This document shows, one piece after another, positions 32,620 through 40,435 of a stretch of DNA of 40,754 bases (positions are counted from its first letter, which is position 1; the number at the start of each line of letters is the position of its first letter). The position numbers were made by a program, and so were the translations under genes. Origin of the DNA: JACOWB01 sp964373665. Its GTDB lineage: Archaea; Aenigmatarchaeota; Aenigmatarchaeia; CG10238-14; SCSR01. The notes under the pieces were generated by a model. It had not been told where the DNA came from and ran no database searches. It saw nothing but the letters and a program-made list of their open reading frames with translations. The DNA is taken from assembly GCA_964373665.1 (NCBI GenBank), contig CAYJVM010000005.1, positions 1 through 40,754 of the forward strand, read 5' to 3'.

Positions 32620-34323
32620 ATGATAACAAAGGGCGAGCTGCTGAAAGAATTCCAGAAATCACCCGCCAAGTATTGGGGAGTTGAGCTGTTCGGTGAAAGG
32701 GGCTTCAAAAGAAGGCAATGCAGTTCATGCAAAGGTTTCTTCTGGGCTGTTAGCGACAGGGACATTTGCGCCGATTCAGATTGCAGCGGATACCAGTTCA
32801 TAGGTCAAAAAAATACCAAAGTAGACTGGGACTTTATAAAATCTTGGAAGGAATTTGAAAAGTTTTTTACCGAGAACGGACATGAATCAGTGCCGCGCTA
32901 TCCAGTGGTCTCGAGATGGCACCCAAACTTGTTTTTCACCATAGCGTCAATCCAGGACTTTCAACGATTTGACGGCAACAGGCTTCTTTTCGAATACCCA
33001 GCCAATCCACTAATAGTCCCGCAGATGTCATTGAGATTTGTCGACATAGCCAATGTCGGGGTTACCGGAAGGCATATGACATGCTTCCAGATGTCCGGAC
33101 AGCACGCATTTAATGACGGCACTGGGAAAGGCTATTGGAAGGACAAATGCATAGAGCTGAATTTCGACTTTCTCACGGAAGTCATGGGAATTCCTGAAAA
33201 CGAACTTGTGTATAAGGAAGACCTTTGGGCCATGCCCGACTTTTCCGCGTTCGGTCCGTGCATAGAATCCTTCTCGCGGGGTTTGGAGATAGTCAACAGC
33301 GTTTTTATGGAATTCAGAATGGAAGACACTAAGATAAAGGAACTGCCGTTGAAAGTTGTGGACGTTGGATGGGGTGCCGAGAGAATCCCCTGGTATACAA
33401 GGGGAACACCAACGATGTACGATGTTGTATTCGACGAAATGATAAAAAAATTCCGCAACGCATGCGACATCGAATACGATCAGGAGCTGTTCTTGCAATA
33501 TTCGAAACTTTCTGGCTCACTGGACATCGACAAGGGGACAAACATCAGATTAATGAAGCGCGACATAGCCAAAAAACTTGGCATAAGTCTTGAAGAACTT
33601 GAATCAAAGATAGAGCCTATAACTGCGATGTATGCTGTCCTCGACCATTCAAGAGCATTAGCATTTACAATTTCAGACGGTGCTTTGCCCTCTAATGTCG
33701 GTGGTGGGTATAATCTCCGCGTCATACTCAGGCGGGCATTGGGTTTCATAAATAAATTCAAATGGCGATTAGAACTTGGAGACGTGGCGGAATGGCATAT
33801 AGACTATTTTAAGAAAATGTTCCCTGAACTGAGCGAACATGAGGATGATGTAGTAAGGATTTTGCAGGTAGAAGGGAAGAAGTACGCACAGTCGGTTGAG
33901 AGATCAAAGAAAATCGTCGAATCATTTGCTACACGAAAAATAACCGAAGCAGATTTGATAAAGCTCTATGATTCAGAGGGGATCTCTCCTGAACAGCTTG
34001 GAGTTGAGTTCCCACCCGACTTTTACCAAAAAGTGACAGAAAGACACATGGGACACAAGGCAGATGAAAAAAAATTCCCGTTTGACGTTTCAGATCTTCC
34101 AGCTACGAAGATTCTTTACTATGATGAACCGGAAGTACTTGAATTCAAGGCAAATGTATTGAAGGTTTTCAATGACAGATTTGTCGTTTTGGATCAGACT
34201 GCATTCTATCCAACAGGCGGCGGGCAAATGCACGATACAGGTTATCTTGATGGCAAGAAGATAGTCAACGTCTTTAAAATAGGGGACGTTGTTATTCACG
34301 AATTGGAATCTGGGGAGAAATGA
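32620..34323 (+). CDS. alaS: Alanyl-tRNA synthetase, N-terminal half (catalytic, tRNA-recognition and start of editing domain)
   Basis: 567 residues. The archaeal N-terminal Cys cluster is CSSCKGFFWAVSDRDIC with a later DSDC; the class II catalytic core carries RWHPNLFFTIASIQDFQRF and GWGAERIPWYTRGTPTMYD; the helical tRNA-recognition domain has VLDHSRALAFTISDGALPSN. The last 60 residues start the editing domain: FVVLDQTAFYPTGGGQMHDT, then VVIHELESGEK and a stop. The rest of that domain (HxxxH and CxxxH zinc-binding motifs) is encoded downstream in the 34879 gene. The NUDIX gene starts 1 nt after this stop. Clean stop and start codons at both borders argue for a genuine split gene and not a frameshift. 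Confidence 0.93.
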   Translation: MITKGELLKEFQKSPAKYWGVELFGERGFKRRQCSSCKGFFWAVSDRDICADSDCSGYQFIGQKNTKVDWDFIKSWKEFEKFFTENGHESVPRYPVVSRWHPNLFFTIASIQDFQRFDGNRLLFEYPANPLIVPQMSLRFVDIANVGVTGRHMTCFQMSGQHAFNDGTGKGYWKDKCIELNFDFLTEVMGIPENELVYKEDLWAMPDFSAFGPCIESFSRGLEIVNSVFMEFRMEDTKIKELPLKVVDVGWGAERIPWYTRGTPTMYDVVFDEMIKKFRNACDIEYDQELFLQYSKLSGSLDIDKGTNIRLMKRDIAKKLGISLEELESKIEPITAMYAVLDHSRALAFTISDGALPSNVGGGYNLRVILRRALGFINKFKWRLELGDVAEWHIDYFKKMFPELSEHEDDVVRILQVEGKKYAQSVERSKKIVESFATRKITEADLIKLYDSEGISPEQLGVEFPPDFYQKVTERHMGHKADEKKFPFDVSDLPATKILYYDEPEVLEFKANVLKVFNDRFVVLDQTAFYPTGGGQMHDTGYLDGKKIVNVFKIGDVVIHELESGEK

Positions 34324-34324
34324 T

Positions 34325-34882
34325 ATGGAAGAAGAACTTTTGGACGTGGTCTCGAGAGAAGATGTGCCTACTGGCCAAGTGAAAGCAAAGTCACTTGTGC
34401 ACAATGACGGCGATTGGCATAGGATAGCCCATGTTTGGTTGGTAACGCCTGATGGATATGTGATATGCCAAAAAAGGGCGGACACCAAGAAAGATTTGCC
34501 TGGTGTTTGGGATGTGATTCATGGGGGGCATGTGAAAGCAGGTGGCAATTATCTTCAGACTGCGGTTGATGAGCTTAGAGAAGAGATAGGGCTGGATGTG
34601 GATAAAAAAAGTCTAGTAGACATAGGAAAGTTCCGTTCCGACAACATAGTAGGAAGATCTGTTCTGCGGGATGTTGCCCAAGCATTCCTGCTTGTGCACA
34701 AATGGGATTTAAAAGATTTTAAAATTGACCCGAAGGAAGTTTCAGAAATAAGATCATTTCGCATAGAAGAGCTGAAAAATTTGGTGCATGGAAAAGATAC
34801 AAGGAAAATGTTTTTGCCCGGTTTGATAAAAACATATTTTGATGAGGGCATAGCAAAAGTACAACAGGCGATGAGACTATGA
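34325..34882 (+). CDS. NUDIX hydrolase lying between the AlaRS halves
   Basis: 185 residues of the NUDIX fold, closest in pattern to IPP-isomerase-like members. The Nudix box region is GGHVKAGGNYLQTAVDELRE then EIGLD, residues 67-91. The standard box is G-x5-E-x7-R-E-x2-E-E; here the first Glu is Gly (GGHVKAGG where GGHVEPGE is usual) and the Arg is Asp, but the E-L-R-E-E core that holds metal is kept. It may therefore have altered activity. It starts 1 nt after alaS-N and overlaps alaS-C in ATGA, so all three are coupled. The substrate is unknown; a role in AlaRS function is inference from position only. Confidence 0.85.
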   Translation: MEEELLDVVSREDVPTGQVKAKSLVHNDGDWHRIAHVWLVTPDGYVICQKRADTKKDLPGVWDVIHGGHVKAGGNYLQTAVDELREEIGLDVDKKSLVDIGKFRSDNIVGRSVLRDVAQAFLLVHKWDLKDFKIDPKEVSEIRSFRIEELKNLVHGKDTRKMFLPGLIKTYFDEGIAKVQQAMRL

Positions 34883-35511
34883 TAAAGGAGAATTCATCTG
34901 TAGCGGGTAAAGTGGATAAAGAGAGGCGCGATATTCTAAGGAGACATCATGACGCGGTTCACATTATCAACGGAGTCGTAAAGAAAGCGATCGGTCCATG
35001 GTGCCACCAGTATGGCGCTGAGAAGGATGTCGACAAGGCCAGGATAGACATAACGCATTACGAGGCTCTGACAGATGTCCAGATCGAGGAGATAGAAAGG
35101 ATGGCAAACTCAATTGTGGATAAGAATTTGGAAATAACCAAGACAATTGTATCAAGGAGCGATGCAGAGAAGAATTACGGTTTTGGCATTTATGCAGGCG
35201 GATATATACCTGCGAAAGATGTGAGGATAGTCGCTATAGACAACCATGACATAGAGGCTTGCGGTGGAACTCATGATGATTCAACAGGCGATGCAGGTCC
35301 CATACTAATAACGAAAACCAAACGGATAGCAGACGGTCTTGTCAGGATAGAAATAAAAGCAGGAGGTGTCGCTGTGGATTACCTCAAGGAAAAAGAGACA
35401 ATATTAAAACAGGTTGCTAAAAAACTTGATGTAACGGAGGAAGATGTATCGGCAGCTGTTGAAAAGTTATTTGCCAGGTGGAAGAAGATAAGAAAAGTGG
35501 TGAAAAAATGA
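34879..35511 (+). CDS. Alanyl-tRNA synthetase, C-terminal half (editing domain)
   Basis: 210 residues that continue the AlaRS editing domain. After a short new start (MIKENSS), VAGKVDKERRDILRRHHDAV matches the standard 'V-x-G-x-VD-x2-RR' segment. The zinc ligands are intact: His24 and His28 (HDAVH) and Cys128 and His132 (CGGTH). Together with the last 60 residues of the N-half this makes one complete editing domain, able to clear Ser or Gly from tRNA-Ala. The C-terminal helices (LKQVAKKLDVTEEDVSAAVE) begin the usual linker, but the C-Ala dimerisation domain is absent. Free-standing AlaX proteins are the alternative; the missing N-terminal subdomain and gene order favour a split AlaRS. Confidence 0.88.
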   Translation: MIKENSSVAGKVDKERRDILRRHHDAVHIINGVVKKAIGPWCHQYGAEKDVDKARIDITHYEALTDVQIEEIERMANSIVDKNLEITKTIVSRSDAEKNYGFGIYAGGYIPAKDVRIVAIDNHDIEACGGTHDDSTGDAGPILITKTKRIADGLVRIEIKAGGVAVDYLKEKETILKQVAKKLDVTEEDVSAAVEKLFARWKKIRKVVKK

Positions 35512-35642
35512 ACAAAACCGAATGGCAAGAGCTGAAGAGTAAAGAAAAGATTTTGAAAAGGGCTGCAGAGATTCTAAAGGTTGAGGAAAAAGATTTGCCT
35601 CGAGTCGTAGACAGGTTCCTCCGGGAAATAAAGGAGGACTAG
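35508..35642 (+). CDS. 44-residue AlaRS-linker-like peptide
   Basis: Starts inside the stop of the previous gene (ATGA) and encodes MNKTEWQELKSKEKILKRAA followed by EILKVEEKDLPRVVDRFLRE and a stop. This resembles the end of the previous gene (KEKETILKQVAKKLDVTEED), as if that AlaRS linker segment were duplicated, or as if this were a third piece of the split synthetase. The 3' end abuts the convergent membrane-protein gene without a gap. A role as part of the AlaRS complex is inference. Confidence 0.5.
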   Translation: MNKTEWQELKSKEKILKRAAEILKVEEKDLPRVVDRFLREIKED

Positions 35643-36095
35643 CTATTTGCTTTTCCCGCTTATATCCACTTCTATCTCAGCCAACTCCTTAAGCAACTGA
35701 GAGTGTGCAGTTTTCAAGTCCTCCTCCGACAATTCCTGCTGATAGTATTTTTCCTTAAGCTTGCTTATCACAGTCTTTATGTCTTCTTGGCGCTTTCTCA
35801 GGACTATCAACTCAGTTTTACTCTCGTAAAATACCCAAGCTACTCCTATTGTCAGAAAAACCGAACCTATGCCGGTCGTGATTGATACTAGAGGCGACGA
35901 AATCAGTTCTGGCCATACTCTGAACAAGTGAGACAGACCTATCAGATTGAGCCCCAATGCCAGCGTGAAGAGGCTGAATGAGACACCTTTGTCTTTTGCT
36001 GACACCCGCCCGAAATAAAATACAGTATAGGTCGATATTGTCAAGCCTATGAATGCAAGGGCATTTACGAAGTTGGGGGCGAACTCAGCTGCCAT
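35643..36095 (-). CDS. Membrane protein with C-terminal coiled coil
   Basis: 150 residues, three transmembrane segments (VNALAFIGLTISTYTVFYF, FSLFTLALGLNLIGLSHLF, SITTGIGSVFLTIGVAWVF) followed by a charged, probably cytoplasmic coiled coil (LVLRKRQEDIKTVISKLKEK, LLKELAEIEVD). I do not recognise the family. It is preceded on the same strand by the thioredoxin-like protein gene, so the two may be cotranscribed with a 21-nt spacer. Role unknown. Confidence 0.65.
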   Translation of the reverse strand: MAAEFAPNFVNALAFIGLTISTYTVFYFGRVSAKDKGVSFSLFTLALGLNLIGLSHLFRVWPELISSPLVSITTGIGSVFLTIGVAWVFYESKTELIVLRKRQEDIKTVISKLKEKYYQQELSEEDLKTAHSQLLKELAEIEVDISGKSK

Positions 36096-36116
36096 AAATA
36101 TACTATGGATTTTAAT

Positions 36117-36557
36117 CTATTTTAGAAGGGCACACTGGGCAGGTGGGTCAACCATTAGAGAGCACAAGGTAGCCATTATCCGCTCGTCATCCGACGCCTT
36201 CAATTCCTGGCTGCCGTAAAAGCTTGCTATTGTTGTCCTGGAGTCATTCAAGTTCTCATCGACAATCTCTTCCAGGAATATTTGGGTCTTGTATTCGTTA
36301 GCAAATGACTCCAAAGTGAATTTTTGGTTTTGGCATTCAAAGCAAGCGTCGCTATATTCAAACGTGATTATCGTGGCCCCATTCTGGATCAAGGCTTGGC
36401 GTATCTGGCTATCCAGCCTGTAATCAATTATGTTGGTTTTTGGCAACTCTGCCTGAGGAGAAAACGACTGTATTACGGCAAATGCAAATGTGGACAAAAG
36501 CATGACTGCAATTAGAAAAAGCCCTATCAGCGATGATTTGTTGATTCTTTTTGACAT
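36117..36557 (-). CDS. Membrane-anchored thioredoxin-like protein
   Basis: 146 residues: a signal anchor (LIGLFLIAVMLLSTFAFAV), then an extracytoplasmic thioredoxin-like domain with a strand (GATIITFEYSDACFECQNQK) carrying a CxxC active-site pair at Cys72 and Cys75 (CFEC). Another Cys pair occurs near the C-terminus. The N-terminal half of a thioredoxin fold is easy to see and the domain is short. It may act in disulfide exchange outside the cell or on envelope proteins; this is inference. It precedes a three-helix membrane protein on the same strand. Confidence 0.7.
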   Translation of the reverse strand: MSKRINKSSLIGLFLIAVMLLSTFAFAVIQSFSPQAELPKTNIIDYRLDSQIRQALIQNGATIITFEYSDACFECQNQKFTLESFANEYKTQIFLEEIVDENLNDSRTTIASFYGSQELKASDDERIMATLCSLMVDPPAQCALLK

Positions 36558-36600
36558 GGTGCCTATTAATTTTTAATTCTACTATTTATTTAAGATAGCC

Positions 36601-37395
36601 TTGGTGTTGGAAAAGCTTGTTTCGATAAGGGAGGCCGTAAGGCACCCAATATGGATGTTCTTTATAGGAATCTTCGTGTCCTTAATAAGCTTGTTCATGG
36701 CTTTTGTGGTTTTCCCAGAATCCTCAGGTTTGTTCACGGCCATTTTCGTAACTTTTGCGATGACGCCTTTCATGGTCAACCTCCTGACCTACGAGGCATT
36801 TGTGACGGAATACGAGATTAAGAAGAGATTGAAGCAGAGCTTTTTCCAGAGGTATGAGGAAACACTCATGGTCTATGTAACGTTCTTTACCGGTATGATA
36901 TTAGCATTGTCGCTTGTCTTTGTGTTCTTGCCAGACGATACAGTCAACAAACTTTTCGAGGACCAGATAAAGGAGATTCAGTTGATTCGGGGAAGCTTTC
37001 TGTCTTCAAACACATTCATCAAGATTCTGAGCAATAACATAGGTGTATTGATAATATCTGTCATATTCGCCTTTATTTTCGGATCCGGAGCAGTGTTCAT
37101 CCTTTCATGGAATGCATCGGTCTTGTCTGCGGCCATAGGATTGACGGCAAAATCGGTCGGCGGGTTTCATGGGATACCTGTGGCCTTGGCGACCTACATG
37201 CCACACGGTGTATTTGAAATTGCAGCCTACTTTTTGGGAGGAATTGCCGGCGGAATATTGTCTGCCGCATTGATGAAGAGGAAAACTAAATTGTTCGGAG
37301 TTATAGTGAAAGACAGCCTGAAAGTGATGGGGATTGCTAGCGTTTTGTTGATTGTTGGAGCTATCGTCGAGACTTTTCTAATAGTTTCTGCATGA
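36601..37395 (+). CDS. SpoIIM / DUF95-like integral membrane protein
   Basis: 264 residues with about six transmembrane helices and the family pattern: the N-terminal LEKLVSIREAVRHPIWMF, a central extracellular stretch, and the late FILSWNASVLSAAIGLTAKS with VALATYMPHGVFEIAAYFLGG, where the conserved Pro-His-Gly-x-x-Glu motif of SpoIIM-like proteins is visible. Archaeal members have no settled function. The start is TTG (with GTG and TTG close behind); an AT-rich TTTATTTAAG lies just upstream. It is divergent from the thioredoxin-like gene, and its stop abuts that of leuS. Confidence 0.8.
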   Translation: MVLEKLVSIREAVRHPIWMFFIGIFVSLISLFMAFVVFPESSGLFTAIFVTFAMTPFMVNLLTYEAFVTEYEIKKRLKQSFFQRYEETLMVYVTFFTGMILALSLVFVFLPDDTVNKLFEDQIKEIQLIRGSFLSSNTFIKILSNNIGVLIISVIFAFIFGSGAVFILSWNASVLSAAIGLTAKSVGGFHGIPVALATYMPHGVFEIAAYFLGGIAGGILSAALMKRKTKLFGVIVKDSLKVMGIASVLLIVGAIVETFLIVSA

Positions 37396-40083
37396 TCAGT
37401 CCAAATAAATGGCGGGTTTGCCATATTTCGCTTTTGCGGATCTGTTTTGCGGGTCGTATTTCTCCTTATCTGACACCTTGTAGATGGCAAACTTACTAAA
37501 GCCAAAAAGCTTCTTCAGATAAGCAATCGAATCTTTAAAGTATTCCAGTTCTTTGTCAGTGATGAAATACAAGTAAGCATTCTTTTTCTTGCCGGAAAGT
37601 TTTAGGACATTATTCAAATCCTCCTGTGTTTTCTTGAAGATGTTCTCCAGTTCCAAGACGTTCTCATCGATTTTCTTTTCGTCAAATTCTGGCCATCTTG
37701 CTGTCGAGACAAAGCCTTTCTCGCCTAGATTCTTCCACAACTCCTCGCTGAAATGGGGGGTAAATGGCGCAAATAGCCTTACAGTCGCAGATAAACATTC
37801 CTCTAAAACAGCTTTATTGCAGTTCTTTATACCGTCTGACTTGTCAATGTAATGCTTCAGTTCGTTGAGAAGTTGGAAAGCGACATACTGCATACCTGTT
37901 CTGAATTTCACCACTTCATAATTATCAGTAGCACCTTTGATGCAATTCTGCAAAACTGAAATCATGTAAGCATCCAAGGCATTAGCCGACTTTCTTCCCG
38001 CTTTCTTGCGGTCTCTCACAAGGTTTTCCAAAAAGCTTAGCCTAGATGAAAATGTTTTCAGCGAGTCCTCCTTCCAGTCAGAATCATCCATGTTTTCGTT
38101 GGACGTTGCTATGTTTATTCTCACAAGATCAGCACCATACTTGTTACTCAAATCTTTAAGTGGGATTATATTGCCTTTTGATTTAGCCATCTTCTCTCCC
38201 GTTATTGTGACAAATCCGTTAACACCAATAGATTTAGGCCAATATTTAGGATCGTCCCAAATTGCTACATGATGAAAGATGTAAAATGTTAAATGATTCT
38301 GAACTAATTCTTTAGCCGAATTTCTTAAATCAACCGGATAAAAATATTCAAACTCTTGTCTCATTTTTTCAATAAGGTTTTCATTCAAGCCAAATTTCCT
38401 ACCAAGTTCTTTTGGAATGCCTTTTCCTAGAAAAACATAATCAAAAACTTCATCAGTCAACTTTTCGACTGGTATTTTTTCCTCATTGATTACATCCGCG
38501 ATTGTATAGTATGCCATGTAAATAACAGAATCACTTAATGTTTCTACAATCCATTCTTTGTCCCACGGTAGTCTTGTACCTAATCCACTTTTTCGTGCAC
38601 ACGCCTTGTCTTCTAGCCAGTCAATCGTGTTTAGAAACTGAATTTTGGCTTCATCAGGATAAAACTTCATTTGTGCAATGCACTTTTTGACTTTTTCTTT
38701 CCATTCTACATCAGAGAATTTCAAGAACCATTGGTTCTCTAGAATTTTTACATGGCATCTGTTTGTACACCTGCAAATAACTTCATCTGTAGGTTCCCAG
38801 ATAGAATCTGCTAATCCCTGCTTTCGAAGATCTTTCTTAATTTCCTCTTTGGCCTTTTCCACATGCATTCCAGAATACTTCCCGCAGTTCTTTTTCATAA
38901 TACCTGTGTGGTGTTCTCTGGTGTATATGATGTGCAAGGCATCCTTCAATTTTTCTTGATCGCCTTGATTTTTAATACCCAATTTTGCTATTATATCTTG
39001 TGCTGGGTGTTCGCCAAAGCCTTCGAGCTTAATAAGAGATATCGGTTTTATTTGTTCCAGGATTTTATGACTTATTCCATACCTTCTCAATTCTTCTTGA
39101 TTGTTTTTCAAATCAGCTAAAGCCTGCCAATCGAATGGTGCGTGCGAAGGGACACTAGTTACCAAACCAGTTCCGATTTTTGGGTCGCAGAATTTTGCGG
39201 GAAGTATAATTATTTCTTTGTTTATCATTGGAACTGTACAATATTTACCAACTAACTCCGAGCCTTTGATTGTGCCTACAACTTGGATATTTTTCAATTG
39301 ATCCTTCAACTTTCCGGAACATTCTTTACTCACTATCCATTTTTCTTTATTATCGACTAGTATTATCAAGTATTCTACATCTGGATTGACCCACATGTTT
39401 GTTTGCCCGAAAACAGTCTCGGGCCTCAGTGTAGCAGCACATATGTGCATGTCTTTAAACTTGAACTTCAATAAGGTGAACTCGATAGGACTTTCACCTT
39501 CCCCTTTCAATCTATCATGATCGCCAGTGGGTGATTGGTCATGTGGACACCAGATTACAGGATGAGTTCCTTGTGTGACATAACCTTTCTTTTTTAGTGT
39601 GTTATATTGCCATTCAATGAAACGATTGTATGTTGGTGTAATTGCAGTAACAAAAGTTCTTCTCCAATCTGTTGAATATCCAATGGTTTTCAGATCTTCT
39701 ATCCAACCTTCCATCCAATAGCGTGCAACTCTCTCAGCTCCTAGTCTAATAAATTCTTCCAAATCTTTGTCAGTAGCACCATACATCTTGAAAGTTTCGA
39801 TCTGTGTTTTGTCTCCTTTCTTCAATCTTTCCACAGTTCCTAAAATCGGTTCCCCGGTAGCATGAAAACCTTGAGGAAGTAAAACATTAAATCCTTGCAT
39901 TCTTTTAAATCTTGCATAAGCATCACCGCGAATAAAAGTAAAGCCGCCACCTATATGAGGCCTACCATTTAAGTAGGGGTAAGGTACTGTAATAAAGAAT
40001 TTCTTCTTTTTTGGATATACATCAGCTTCGAATATCTTAGAGTTTTTCCATTTCTTTTGCCATTTCTTTTCTATTTTGTTCAT
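37396..40083 (-). CDS. leuS: Leucyl-tRNA synthetase, archaeal type
   Basis: Class I synthetase of 895 residues from the ATG at 40083 (an upstream start at 40134 would add 17 unusual residues). The archaeal arrangement is clear: FFITVPYPYLNGRPHIGGGF at residues 29-48, CP1 editing domain with ATLRPETVFGQTNMWVNPD, and GEKMAKSKGN near residue 632. Both signature motifs vary: HIGG replaces HxGH, and KMAKS replaces KMSKS. The C-terminal region is the archaeal anticodon-binding and extension domain. It converges on the SpoIIM-like gene with no spacer. The variants fall in the ATP-binding motifs and merit comparison with close relatives. Confidence 0.95.
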   Translation of the reverse strand: MNKIEKKWQKKWKNSKIFEADVYPKKKKFFITVPYPYLNGRPHIGGGFTFIRGDAYARFKRMQGFNVLLPQGFHATGEPILGTVERLKKGDKTQIETFKMYGATDKDLEEFIRLGAERVARYWMEGWIEDLKTIGYSTDWRRTFVTAITPTYNRFIEWQYNTLKKKGYVTQGTHPVIWCPHDQSPTGDHDRLKGEGESPIEFTLLKFKFKDMHICAATLRPETVFGQTNMWVNPDVEYLIILVDNKEKWIVSKECSGKLKDQLKNIQVVGTIKGSELVGKYCTVPMINKEIIILPAKFCDPKIGTGLVTSVPSHAPFDWQALADLKNNQEELRRYGISHKILEQIKPISLIKLEGFGEHPAQDIIAKLGIKNQGDQEKLKDALHIIYTREHHTGIMKKNCGKYSGMHVEKAKEEIKKDLRKQGLADSIWEPTDEVICRCTNRCHVKILENQWFLKFSDVEWKEKVKKCIAQMKFYPDEAKIQFLNTIDWLEDKACARKSGLGTRLPWDKEWIVETLSDSVIYMAYYTIADVINEEKIPVEKLTDEVFDYVFLGKGIPKELGRKFGLNENLIEKMRQEFEYFYPVDLRNSAKELVQNHLTFYIFHHVAIWDDPKYWPKSIGVNGFVTITGEKMAKSKGNIIPLKDLSNKYGADLVRINIATSNENMDDSDWKEDSLKTFSSRLSFLENLVRDRKKAGRKSANALDAYMISVLQNCIKGATDNYEVVKFRTGMQYVAFQLLNELKHYIDKSDGIKNCNKAVLEECLSATVRLFAPFTPHFSEELWKNLGEKGFVSTARWPEFDEKKIDENVLELENIFKKTQEDLNNVLKLSGKKKNAYLYFITDKELEYFKDSIAYLKKLFGFSKFAIYKVSDKEKYDPQNRSAKAKYGKPAIYLD

Positions 40084-40165
40084 GTATATAACTAACAATT
40101 GAAGCGTGTAGGATAAAAACTCTATACACTTCAAATATCTTTAAATCCCTTTCGCTTCACAGGTG

Positions 40166-40435
40166 CTATCTGGCGCCTATCCTATCATGCATTTGACTTG
40201 GCTGGACGAAATGCAAGACCCCATTTTCGTCTGCGATAGCTGGATGGTATCCCCTGTTATACCTCGCATAATACATGTGCCCAGGCTTTACAGTATCCGC
40301 AGGATACCATTCATGTCGGTCTCCAACTTGTCTAAAGCCTCGATAGACACCTACCTGTACCTTTCTATCGCCATCGTAAGCCTTCCCAATAGGCACTCTT
40401 GGCCTCGTCTCCCTAGAATATCCATTATCTACCAT
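40166..40435 (-). CDS. Unknown 89-residue protein
   Basis: I do not recognise this protein. It has 89 residues, with Tyr/Arg/Gly-rich stretches: RPRVPIGKAYDGDRKVQVGV, RGFRQVGDRHEWYPADTVKP and YYARYNRGYHPAIADENGV. It is probably a small beta-rich domain and has no membrane segment. A strong ribosome-binding site lies 3 nt upstream of the ATG, unlike most genes in this window, so its mRNA has a leader. It is a short distance upstream of leuS on the same strand, without clear coupling. Confidence 0.6.
   Translation of the reverse strand: MVDNGYSRETRPRVPIGKAYDGDRKVQVGVYRGFRQVGDRHEWYPADTVKPGHMYYARYNRGYHPAIADENGVLHFVQPSQMHDRIGAR

Noticed and set aside
32620..35511. AlaRS split as a frameshift or assembly artefact
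   Set aside because: The halves are separated by a complete, in-frame NUDIX gene with coupled start and stop codons on both sides; a frameshift cannot create this.
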